In this document: one piece after another, positions 35,101 through 44,670 of the stretch
How positions within the stretch are numbered: position 1 is the first letter of the stretch
Layout: each line of letters opens with the position of its first letter
Assembly (NCBI GenBank): GCA_001642005.1
Contig: LWCA01000173.1
Span: 1 to 44,670 of the forward strand
Length of the DNA stretch: 44,670 nt
Origin: Intoshia linei
Lineage: Eukaryota; Orthonectida; Rhopaluridae
Direction: 5' to 3'
Position numbers and translations under genes: made by a program
Notes under the pieces: model-generated
Told to the model about the DNA's origin: nothing
What the model saw: only the letters and a program-made list of their open reading frames with translations
Databases searched by the model: none

Positions 35101-38100
35101 GATGATAGCGTTCAAGTTTGTAACAACTGATAACATTTTTCAAAATAATATTGGAAAAAGAGGATAATTCTCTTAAGCGTTAGTAATTTGTGGTTGGAAT
35201 AAGAGAGTTATAAAAAAGTATTGGAAAAAGAATATTTTTCCATTAAGGGCGTAAAATTAAATTAAATTTAATTAATTTAACATTAAATTTTTGTGGGATA
35301 TAAGTGAGATTTTTTAAATAATAATGTAACGGTCGTAAGTCTTTGATAAAAATTCACATCATCTGGCATCTCTGTAATAAATATTTAAAATTCTCCCATT
35401 AAAATAAATAAAAGTTAATTATTATTAAAATTTTTTTATTAAAATCTCACGGACCTCCAGACATATAGTTTTGGATCGAAAAGGTACAGGGACCCAATCA
35501 GCAACCACTAAATTTTAATAACCAAGTCAGGATGTATAAAATAATCGATTATTTATAATAGTTTTTAATACGTTTTTGTACTAGTATTTGGCTTATATCA
35601 AACCTGAATTCAATCAATTATAATGGTACAAAATTAAATTATAGATACTTAGGTAATATTCTATGACAAATAAATTTGATGTTTTTTTATTATGGTGCCA
35701 ACTTTATGATGTAACATGTAGGATCGTAGATTCTGGTAATTTGGTGGGCCGCCACATTAAAACATTTTTCAAAAAAAATTGCTGGCGTAGGTTCCCTATT
35801 TTGGTTGTAGAGTAGAGATCTGCAACCAGTGACCTACAGAATAATTTTGGTGGCCTTTTGAGTAAATATGTAAATTATTCAACTTTAAAACACCGTTTTA
35901 AACATATTTAACTATAACTGGCTCATTATAATAATTTTAATACTGAATTTTTAGATAATCCCGGATTTTATTTTGTTGAATATATATAATACATTTATAC
36001 TAGAAATGTTTCTCTTCAGTTAAAATTAAATATATTATGTGGAAAATGTCAAAAACGGCCCCGTAGAATATGTTGATATAAAAAAGTGACCAATGAGATG
36101 GAAATGTTGCCAAAATATGTTGTAGAGCAGTGCTTTTCATCAAGGGGTCGCGAAATTTATCATGGGGTGGTGAGAATTTGAAAATTTTATGAATACATTT
36201 TTTTTTATTTCAATATATTATTGACAGTAATAATATTACGGAAATATTTTTACATTATGAAAATTTTTGAGTCGCGAAAATTTTCAATGTTTATAAGGGG
36301 GTCGCGAACACAAAAAGGTTAAAATCACTGTTCTAGAGTATATGATGGATATATTAAACCTTTCATATATCAATTTATGAGTCGATTACAATTCCTACTT
36401 GGCAGCACTAAAAAAAAATTGAAAAAAATCAATTTCATGAAAAATGTAATACAATTAATGTTTAAAAAATTCTTGGAGGTATTTGATATAAAAAAATTTC
36501 GCATCCATTCCCAATGTAATAATTGCTATGCTAAGAATTATGTCACCTTTCAAAATTCGAAAGAAATGATAAAATAAATTACATTAGAATCTTCTATATT
36601 CCTAATTCTTCTATTTGTTGTTTCTTTATGCGCCCTTAATCTAGCTAATTCGCCATCGTCATTTGATTCCACTAGAGCACCATTATTTAACGCCAATTTT
36701 CGTAATCTAGTCCGATACGAATATTCCAATTTCTATAAAAGGATAATGTAATACAAATAGCTTAATAATATATAATATAGGTTTCGGTCATTATCAGTGA
36801 ATTTGAAATCAAAGAGAATGGTCAAAACATGACATATTATTTAAAAAGATATCACCTGAACGTGTGGATGGTTTGCTATTGGAAATGTTTGCACATTACT
36901 CAGTGTTTGACCCAATGAAATGACTGCATTCGTATATTTGATATTTTCATCGTGATTTAAAAAAAATAGAGCTCGAGTTTTGCAATTGTTGTGCAATATA
37001 TCTTCCAATAAAAAAGTTAAAGATGTTTGTCTGAAAATTGATAGATAGTATAAATTGATAAATCGTATAAATTAATATACCAGTCATTGGAAATGTCAAC
37101 TTGCGCCAGATATATTTAAAATTTAAATTAACATAATGTAAATTAAATGTATTAATTAATGTAAAAATTTTTATGTATCAAATGCTTTTTAAAAAACAAT
37201 AAAAAATGAATTTACCAAAAATTATAAAATGAACACAAGTATTGACTTGATTTCCCAACTGGTATACATTATTTAATCAATTTCAAAATATTAAAAAAAT
37301 ACAGTATATTTATTTATTGATCAATAAAAAGGAATTAAAATAAACCTATTATCGAAACTATGCGACTGTCTGTTGAGAGAATAAAAGTGCATCATATCTC
37401 TCATTTTAAAAATACCTGAGGATCTCAGAGGACCCTCTGTCAAGAAAAGTTTTGCTTTATCATTTACAAATTTTTCTATTCCTCTTACAATTATAAAACT
37501 AAATGTCGATACATACGGTAGATTTGATTGAGCATTAATCTAAAATATTAAATGTATTTTCATCATTAAATTGATACTATTGTTATTGTAAATTTAAAAA
37601 AGACAGTAAACGCAGACTCTGGAATTCCACTTTCAGTAATTAAATTCAAGTGTTTTCTCCAGGCACTTTCCACAATCGAATAACTGTCATCTTCATATAT
37701 TAAATTGATGCTAGTGCAATTCTAATAAAAGTTAAAGAATATTGATTCATTATAAGGAAAATGTATAATCTAAATTCTTGATCTGTTACTTTCAGAGAAG
37801 GTCCGTGTTCTTCGGTGTATTCAATATCTGTAATAGATCTTTGTATCACGGGAGTTTCTAAAATGTCCACTATTGATTCATCGTGAATATGAAAACACTG
37901 AAAAGATATTGTTTGCTGATTATCTAAAAACTTATATAATTCAATTTATTTTAAATAATTTAAGTGATTATCAATAGTACTTGATAAAACAAATGCTGTC
38001 AAGTTATCAACAAATATTTCCAATAATCCGTCGGTTTTAATGTTATCGATAATATGACCTCCAAATGTAGCCTTTAAATGTCCATTAGGAAGATCAAATA

Positions 38101-40730
38101 AAAAAAGAGAGCAATTAACTCCACCGACAAACATGTTGTATAATGGAGATATGGTATTTTCATACACATCTTTAACTTTCTTTTTAGTCCCATACACATT
38201 CGAAAATCTACATGTAAATGTGACATTGAATAATTGAAATTAATTTATTATGCAAGTATCCAATAACTCATGGTTAGCGTATTGCTTGATACATTTATCT
38301 TTTTTTACACAATTTACAAATTGTTAATAAACAAAAATTTCAAGTATTAAACGTACATATTATGCGTATATTGTGCGATTACATTGTACGCTTTACAATT
38401 TTATTTTTTAGGTCTGTTTATACCAGTAATTCTCAACCTGGGGGTATTTACCCACGAGTGGGTAATTTGATATTTTTCATGGGCAATCGCGAAATTTGTT
38501 TTAAAAAATAGGAATTTTTATTTTTTTGTGCATTGCACAGTAACGTATTATATTATTTTTTCTAAATGATATAATAAAATGTAGTACTGTAATAAATGAA
38601 TATCCTTACTTATATAAAATTGAATGTCCGTGTCTGTGTTACAGTTTATTTAAAAATTAACAGTCGTATAATTTAAAAACACCAATTTATAATACAGTTT
38701 TTCGCAGCTGGTGTTTATGTCTAAGTTTTATTTGCCAAAATTGAGTCCTTCAGCGTCAAAAACCCAATTAACTCTTTTTTTTTTAAATAAAATCAACCCA
38801 AAATGTAAATTTAAAAAAACATCAGTTCTAGAATAGTTATCAAAATCATAAGCATTATCATTAATGGCAACCTCAAAACAGTGCATTTTCACGATAAAAA
38901 CTCTAGATTACCATTTTTTTAAAAAATAAAAAGTCTTAGAATTTTTTGAAAAATTATAGTTGATATAGCTTTATCTATTTAACATTAGTGATTGTACCGG
39001 GACAAAATTCCCGGGATATTTAATAATTTCCAGGGATTTTTACGATTTCCCGGGATTCCCCAAAAAAAATTGAGACATACCTGTATCTAATTTATGAAAA
39101 TATGATATTATAATATTTAAAATTTACCGTTTCAAAAATTCCACCACTAATAAAATTTAATGAAAAATACCATTTCAAGCCCTCATGGAAAAATTGACTT
39201 ACACAATATTCTTTTTAAAAATCCGATTTTACAAAGTCTAATGAAAAAAATCCACTTCATCAAACGACAAATAAAAAATCTAATTTTCCAGCCCTTAATG
39301 GAAAAATATCTTTTTTCTAATACTTTTTTAAAAACTTCTTATTTCAACCACAAATTACTAACGCTTAAGGGAATTATCCTTTTTTTCCAATATTATGAGT
39401 TGTTACGAACTGGAACGCTATCATCAAGATTGTTAAAATTAAGAAGCCCTTATGACCGTTTAACCTACGTCAACACAAAATGAAAGAAATTTTTCTACGG
39501 CTTCTAATTTCGTTACAAAAAGTAGAACGCGTTTAAAAAACGAATCTATCAATATTATGTCTGTTTTGAAACACTTTTTCAACAATCTAAAATAAATAAA
39601 TTTATTTCTAATTAAATTTGTAAATTTCAATTTAGATTCGTGTTATTTCATTAATTAAATTTCTTTTTGTTTCTAAAATTAATTAGTGTCTCTAAAATTT
39701 TTAATGCTTCTATATTATATATGAATAAAATTTTTTTATTTTTCCAGGGAAATCACAATCACTAGTTAACACACACTAAAATTTCAATCTGACAAAGTGA
39801 TGCCTTCACAATCAAAAAAGCACCTTAGTATTAATATTTTTTATTTTGAAACTATTTTAGGATAAATCACGACAGCGAATCGACACAGTCCGAAAAAGTT
39901 AAAAACACAAATCATAAGTCAGTTTTTTGTGGTACAGCGAGTAAGATAGATTTAACTATTAGAAATTGGCATCTTTATTGGAAAAAACAAAATTTACTCC
40001 AGTTTTAGAAAAATAAAAATTTAAATATAGTACATTATTTATTCTTCCTACAATTTCAAAAAAAATTAGGAATTAATTTACTATTTTGTAAAATTAGTTT
40101 TTTCAAAATTTTAATAAAATTATTACAAAATCTATATGGCTCTGGTTTTAAAAACCTGACCATCCAATATGCAGTTAACAAAATATTGTGGGTAATATCA
40201 AAATAAGCACTATAATAAGGGTAATCTAGTAAAAAAGATTGGGAAACACTGGTTTATACGATGGCTGTCAAAGCATTGAAATATAGAATTTAGAAAATCT
40301 GATTATAATTTTAAACAATTTTTTTTTAAAAATAATAATTATTATTAATTAGTGTTTCTAGACTTCATCAGATTTTTTTAAAAAAATGATGAATTATACG
40401 ATAAGATTAACATTTTTGGGACTAACAATATATTTTGTAGTATTCATCAAAATTGAAGTGTCAAGTTTCATATATTATTCATTATGCCATAATATAATTA
40501 TGATATTTTATTGCAGTAGTGTCATTATCTGGATTATACTTGTACGTGCATACAATTTTAAAATGATTTCATATAAATTGTACAATGTACATGTAAATTC
40601 TTTAACAGCTTAAAAATTACCTAGTGTAATTTCCAGTTTTTTGGGTGGAAATACTATTATCCTTTACATAAAAAGTAGAATTTACGCTTTTATTAGCCAA
40701 GTAAATTTTTGCATCAACTTCTATGTTCAT
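32147..40730 (-). CDS. Kinesin-like protein with degenerate motor and long coiled coil
   Basis: Seventeen exons join to 2415 nt (804 aa): 40730-40621, 38207-37981, 37923-37790, 37721-37605, 37539-37346, 37030-36856, 36732-36583, 34710-34576, 34067-33993, 33753-33574, 33491-33276, 33232-33153, 33114-33036, 32998-32873, 32831-32635, 32582-32508, 32291-32147. Residues about 38-319 follow the kinesin motor order: VYENTISPLYNMFVGGVN before the P-loop position, CFHIHDESIVDIL (the EIYNE-x-DLL strand), NAQSN (switch I), KLFLTEGPLR (switch II) and FDNRQTSLTFLLEDIL (the YRDSKLTRLLQ-like helix). The P-loop position (75-84) reads DLPNGHLKAT, with no GKT. SSRSH is SNLPY, and the DLAGSE aspartate and glutamate are missing. 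ATP hydrolysis is therefore unlikely. Residues about 370-760 are polar, heptad-like and rich in E, K, L, N and Q, so a dimeric coiled coil is expected. The start is the first in-frame ATG in exon 1, and upstream exons cannot be excluded. Confidence 0.8.
34577..36582. other. Long repeat-bearing intron 7 and flanks in the kinesin-like gene
   Basis: Most of this span is intron 7 (34711-36582). It carries a hAT MITE at 36128-36330 and, at about 34980-35430, a block that is the inverted counterpart of 39110-39500 in intron 1 of the same gene. The plus-strand frame at 36377-36577 has no family resemblance and is not taken as a gene. The flanking exons 7 and 8 are both phase 0, so no exon is required in between. 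Confidence 0.6.
36120..36338. mobile_element. Short hAT-type MITE
   Basis: A 203-bp element, 36128-36330, begins CAGTGCTTTTCATCAAGGGG and ends GGTTAAAATCACTG, approximate inverted repeats of each other, with TCGCGAA blocks just inside both ends. TTGTAGAG (36120-36127) and TTCTAGAG (36331-36338) form an 8-bp target duplication with one mismatch. It lies in intron 7 of the kinesin-like gene and has no coding capacity. Confidence 0.8.
38416..40259. mobile_element. Three-layer nested transposon insertion in kinesin intron 1
   Basis: Outer layer: 38424-40251 begins CAGTAATTCTCAACC and ends GATTGGGAAACACTG, flanked by a perfect 8-bp duplication, GTTTATAC, at 38416-38423 and 40252-40259. This is a hAT-type MITE, expanded by a second insertion beginning TCCTTACTTATATAAAATTG at 38603, a copy of the 0.85-kb dispersed repeat. 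That copy is in turn split by a third element, 38986-39764, with inverted ends TAGTGATTGT / ACAATCACTA and a CCCGGGA-rich interior. Host sequence resumes across the third element (TTTAACA before it, GTTAACACACACTAAAATTT after it), as in the unsplit copies. Confidence 0.8.
39150..39500. repeat. Degenerate short-unit array within nested element
   Basis: Degenerate units resembling AAAAATCCGATTTTACAAAG and CTAACGCTTAAGGGAATTAT run through 39150-39400. The block from 39110 to 39500 is the reverse complement of about 34980-35430 (for example AACGCTATCATCAAGATTGT here against ACAATCTTGATGATAGCGTT there). The long open frame at 39160-39483 is a by-product of the repeat and resembles no known protein. 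Confidence 0.65.
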
Positions 40731-42176
40731 TACAAATCCACTAATTTGTCCTATATTTTTATATCTATACTCTACAAAAATTGATTCGTTTTTTTAACTA
40801 GCAATATAGGACATTACGACCAAATACATATTAATATTAAATGGGTTAACAAAACATAAATATTTAATGTTTTCTCCATTCTTTCAGTATGTAACAATAC
40901 ATTTTGTAATTTGTACAAGTCTGTGATTGCTGTAGTTTTCAAAATTTTAAACACTTTGAAATTATATCAGATCAATGTTAATTTAATTTATTGTAATGAT
41001 TATTAATGTTATAATTTAATTTTTTCTGATTTGTGAATAAAACATTAATATTGTTGTAACATTTACAGCATGAATGTGTTATATAAGCCATTCTAGCATT
41101 TTCGGTTTCTTCCTTAAGTCCTGAAGTCCTAAACTAAATTTTAATTTATAATGTAATATTCATTAATTTCAAAAATGAAATTGGCGATTCTTCATAGTTG
41201 ATAATGGCTGATTTAAATTTTAAACTATAAAATAAATTTATTTGCTCAATTCTCAATAAGAACCGTTCTATTTCTTCAAATTAAGAAGTTAATAAAAAAT
41301 TTCTTAAAATCCCCCGTGAAAGTTTGTTTAATACCAAAAATTTATAAAAACCCTTTAAAAATTTGGTTAAAACAAACTAATTTACATAAAATAATTTTAA
41401 CAAAATTTTTTAAAAAAGCGACCATTTACAAGAAAAAAATTTTCAAATAATTTACTCGATTTTTTACATTTTTGTTGGATTGTTTAGATTCGAAATTATT
41501 GTCAATTACTCATGTGATTTTGTTAAATTTAATTGTTTTAATCAACTTATTAATTTATTAACTTTATTATCCATCACTTATAAAGGACCCATGTTAAAAA
41601 AATTTTTTTTTGATCCCAAAGGAAATATGAAATATAAAAATTTTAAATGTTTTTTTTTATAAGATTTTGTTAAATCATGCTTTTGAAAAAAATATTAAAA
41701 AAGGGATTCTCCTATGGATGATTTAAATGGTAATTACTACATTAATTACATATATCAATGTAATTAATGACAATAGAAAAATAGCTCATTGTACCGCTTG
41801 GGGTGCATGCGCCTCTTTTAAGAAAAAATAATATAGTAAATCCCTAGTATATTAAAAAATGTAGAATCGATCTCTAAAAAGTCAAGTTGGCCATCCCTGT
41901 CTTAAAAGGACTTACACTATAGGTCTCACCATGATATAATTAAGAGAAATACATAAAAAATTTTTGCAGATTCCTTAGATTTTTTAATTTAGTAATTAAT
42001 AAGAACTTAAACATGTTGAATTGAAGATGACAATGATGAAATCATAATTTCACCATTTTAAAACTACTTAGAAATTAAAAGGATTTTTGCAAATTTCTAT
42101 TTCGCCTGCAATGTTAAATTATAGAAATATAGACAATTTATTCACTTTGTAGAAAATAATTAAAAATCTGAAAACT
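40731..42176. other. Interval between kinesin-like gene and next gene
   Basis: The promoter of the kinesin-like gene should lie in the lower part. On the minus strand, 41155-41065 reads as a possible short exon (acceptor TTTAG, then a 25-codon open stretch, then donor GTAAAT), but it cannot be joined in frame to the kinesin exon. The plus-strand frames at 40386-40613 and 41480-41662 show no family resemblance. The rest is AT-rich and unrecognised. Confidence 0.4.
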
Positions 42177-43698
42177 TTAATACAATAAAAAGATAACAAA
42201 AAACAAAATAATTGATACTTTAAGATTCTTGGCAGTATTAAAAGGAATAGTATAATTTAAATTTGAATATGATAAATTTCTTTGATTTTTGATATTGATT
42301 ATTTCGTTAAACAGTTGGCAATTGGTCTGATAATCAAATCGCATGTAAATTGGATCGGCTAATGCATTGTCAATCATTTGGTAAATAATGGGAGGTTTAT
42401 TATAAGAACAATTTGAAAAAATGGATTTAAGACAATTTTTAAAGTTTTCCATTTTAGAATTAATAATTAGTTTTCTGGGGGACATTTCACAATAGAATTC
42501 GGTCGCAGTTATTCCAGACATTACTTGATTTGTTGTATATTGAGGAGAACAAGTGTCTTCAATTTTACTGTAACATGCCACCATATTACTGTATTCTAAT
42601 AAAAATTATAAAAAAATTACAATTAAATAACCATCTATATTGGGCCCGCAAATGACGTTCATTTTGGTAAGATATACGCGTAATTCTGAATTGTAGTCAT
42701 ATAAAAGCTTTAAATTTTTTCCACATTTTTCGTTGACTGATTTCATGCAATTTAGATAATTTTCAAAATAACTAGAAATTTTTAAGTATATAAAAAAATA
42801 AAAAATTACGTGCACTTTTGAAACAACGTTTCAGTATTATCTGTTGACAAGAGATCATTTTCCACCGAAAAATTGACCAATTTATAATCCAGAAAGATTT
42901 CACTGCAGTACAAGATTTTATCAATTTCACTCAATGTACATTTTCCAGTATTTTTATTTTTACTTATCAACTTGCATCCATTATCAGATAAAAATGTAAT
43001 CGATTTCAGTTCCAACAATCGCAAGTAAAATGTATATAATTCTTTAAAAGAAAAATTAACAAAAAAGGAAATTTTGCAGTTTATCATATCATTGAAAAGT
43101 CTAATATATATAGTGATACTTTTAGCAAAATAAATAATAATATAAATTTACCTGCACTCAATTTTTGAAGTGTCAATTAGCAGCGAATTATTGTACTTGT
43201 GGGCAATATATCCAAGAAAATCATTCCGGTTGAAATCATACTGATTCTGGCAGGCTTTTATTATTATGTGATTAAAATTTTCTTCTAAAAATGTGTGGGA
43301 GTCGTCATAAAATGAGCAATTCAAGTTTCTCGTATTGAACGTTCGACATTGACATTTGAACCACTCTTCCACAATTGCAAATTTCTCCTTGTACTGTGTG
43401 TATTCAGCACATTGAGTTAAAGTCCTATTAATGCATTTCTGGAAATCATTAAAACTCCTAAAAAATTATAATAGCTATCCTTAAAATTAATGTACCTGCA
43501 AGTGTAGTTTTTGATTTCGCCTCCTTCGCCTATCGAAACAAATTTGTCCATATAATCCAAGTATTGCCTTGCAAAATTGTTATGTAGGCATTTTGCAATC
43601 ATTACATTCAAGTTTTTACAGTCATTTATAATTTTCACATTTAAATTTACACTAATTTTCAATAAACAGAAAAGTACCAAAAAAACATACACGCTCAT
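42177..43698 (-). CDS. Secreted cysteine-rich helical-repeat protein with hydrophobic C-terminal tail
   Basis: Five exons, 43698-43496, 43457-43152, 43100-42810, 42771-42632 and 42595-42177, join to 1359 nt (452 aa); the introns are 36-51 nt. Residues 1-20 are a signal peptide (MSVYVFLVLFCLLKISVNLN). The protein repeats a helical unit with paired cysteines seven residues apart: CINRTLTQC, CMKSVNEKC, CYSKIEDTC and CLKSIFSNC, each preceded by an aromatic residue (FNDFQK, FENYLN, YSNMVA, MENFKN). Internal introns fall just before these units, so exons and repeats coincide. The last residues, KVSIILFFVIFLLY, form a hydrophobic end without a charged tail, as in GPI-attachment signals. The cysteine spacing recalls nematode DUF19 and insect haemolymph glycoprotein families, but no assignment is claimed. 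N-glycosylation sites are frequent. A surface or secreted role is inferred; the function is unknown. Confidence 0.8.
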
Positions 43699-44670
43699 AA
43701 CTGTTTTTCAAAATATAAATACTTATCCAAATTTTAGAATATACAAATCAATTCATTCTACTCATTTAATTGAAATGAGCAATGATCAGTTACAAAATTC
43801 GTTTCATTTGCCGATAATTAGTATATCTACTCAATTAACACAACATAATTTTATCACATTACTATTACATTTGTAGTCTTACATTTATTATAAGAAAACA
43901 CAATACAATGCATCACAAGAGTAATCCGATATTTTATATTAGATGTATAAAATCTTGATTTTTTCTACATTATGTGCACAACTTGATAGATATTTTTTTG
44001 CAGTACTTAGCTATTAATAATTAAATCAATACATAATTAAATTATAAATTGGTACTGCCAGCCAAACATTATCGATTCATTAAAATTTAAATCCCGTTAT
44101 AATATTTACTTCTCAAATATAGAATTATAATTGAGGTGAACAAAATAACTTAATTTAAATTAAATCAGAATTAATACATGATTTAAAAAATCGAATAACA
44201 AACACTTTTAAAATTGGGGTAGGACAATTTTATGAAATGATGGTTGCGTCGAGTGGTTCAAATAGATTACAGTCGTTAGAATTTAAACCACCTATATGAT
44301 TATAATACTTTTTAGAAGAAATAATTAACTTGTGAAATAAATATAAAGCAAGTCAACAGATTTCATTATATTTATTGATGTATTTATAATTATTAAAAAT
44401 AAAACACAAATTCGTGTAAATTAGGGCTTGAAATCGATTTTATAAAACCGATTAAAACCGATTTTTATGTAATGATCGTCAATCCAAAATCAAATTTTTG
44501 TAATTTGTAATATTTGTTTTAATATTCGTAATTTTAATATTTTACTTTTTATATCCGCCTTTCGATTTTGGATTCTCTTAGGTAAGTCAATAGAAGATTT
44601 ACAGGGGTTTATTTAGAATAAAATTACATTTGTTATGATCTTTTAATATCAATATTCTCTTTATTGATAT
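43699..44670. other. 5' flank of the last gene, no gene seen
   Basis: The promoter of the gene starting at 43698 must lie here, but no motif is assigned. At about 44424-44480 a short palindromic cluster of AAACCGATT-like motifs (GGGCTTGAAATCGATTTTAT) looks like the end of another MITE that runs out of recognisable sequence. The plus-strand frame at 43577-43876 overlaps the minus-strand first exon and is its shadow. Confidence 0.45.

Noticed and set aside
39160-39483. 107-residue plus-strand open frame
   Set aside because: It runs through the degenerate short-unit array of a nested element; the repeated composition explains the open frame.
40832-40895. MEKTLNIYVLLTHLILICIW open stretch upstream of the kinesin exon
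   Set aside because: It looks like a signal peptide and is followed by a good donor, but joining it to the exon at 40771 gives an immediate stop in every frame tried.
41065-41155. Possible short minus-strand exon (LKEETENARMAYITHS)
   Set aside because: It has splice-like ends and coding-like content, but every junction to the kinesin exon creates a stop. It could be an untranslated exon or chance.
1-44670. CRISPR array, rRNA or tRNA genes
   Set aside because: No regularly spaced direct repeats with unique spacers and no cloverleaf or rRNA-like conserved stretches were seen. The hairpin-ended repeats lack tRNA promoter boxes.

Overview
This is an AT-rich eukaryotic (animal-type) window. It holds seven multi-exon gene models, all on the minus strand, separated and invaded by non-autonomous DNA transposons. 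Introns are mostly 34-64 nt with GT...TAG boundaries, and the standard genetic code reads through every model. The protein set (SUEL lectin plus CUB, Ly6/three-finger with a GPI tail, a CLCC1-type channel, a LAMP-like lumenal domain, a kinesin) points to a metazoan. The tiny introns and AT bias suggest a compact or parasitic animal genome (orthonectid or myxozoan-like), but the species cannot be fixed from the sequence. No tRNA, rRNA or CRISPR was recognised.

Layout. 2170-3197: secreted SUEL-lectin + CUB protein, 4 exons, 297 aa. 5441-6131: fossil hAT element with a frameshifted transposase end. 8301-8917: piggyBac-type MITE with perfect TTAA/TIR boundaries. 10610-11337: secreted protein with a LAMP-like C-terminal lumenal motif, apparently broken before its membrane anchor. 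13329-19843: 25-exon gene for a 907-aa cysteine-rich surface protein (signal peptide, N-terminal domain, about 20 cysteine modules almost one per exon, Ly6 domain, GPI-type tail). 20195-24611: upstream tandem paralogue, a secreted cysteine-module array with a 37-nt palindromic, introner-like intron. 25248-25738: hAT MITE with perfect 8-bp target duplication. 28389-29008: CLCC1-like channel, 5' end probably incomplete. 32147-40730: 17-exon kinesin-like protein, 804 aa, whose three nucleotide-binding motifs are all degenerate. 42177-43698: secreted, probably GPI-anchored protein with repeated helical cysteine motifs, 5 exons, 452 aa.

Five of the seven genes encode secreted or surface proteins. 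The two cysteine-module genes lie head to tail and the pair shares one rule: exons begin and end in phase 1, so a module exon can be lost, duplicated or skipped without breaking the frame. This exon-modular surface-protein pair is the most interesting system in the window.

Most of the rest is repeat: an 0.85-kb family with TCCTWACTTATATA-like ends (copies in both orientations), a hairpin-ended family, hAT MITEs (one nested three deep in a kinesin intron) and degenerate arrays of a CCAACCCTTAAGGG-like unit. Exon boundaries were found by eye. Support for each is that the splice sites match, intron phases agree, and the joined length of every model is a multiple of three.
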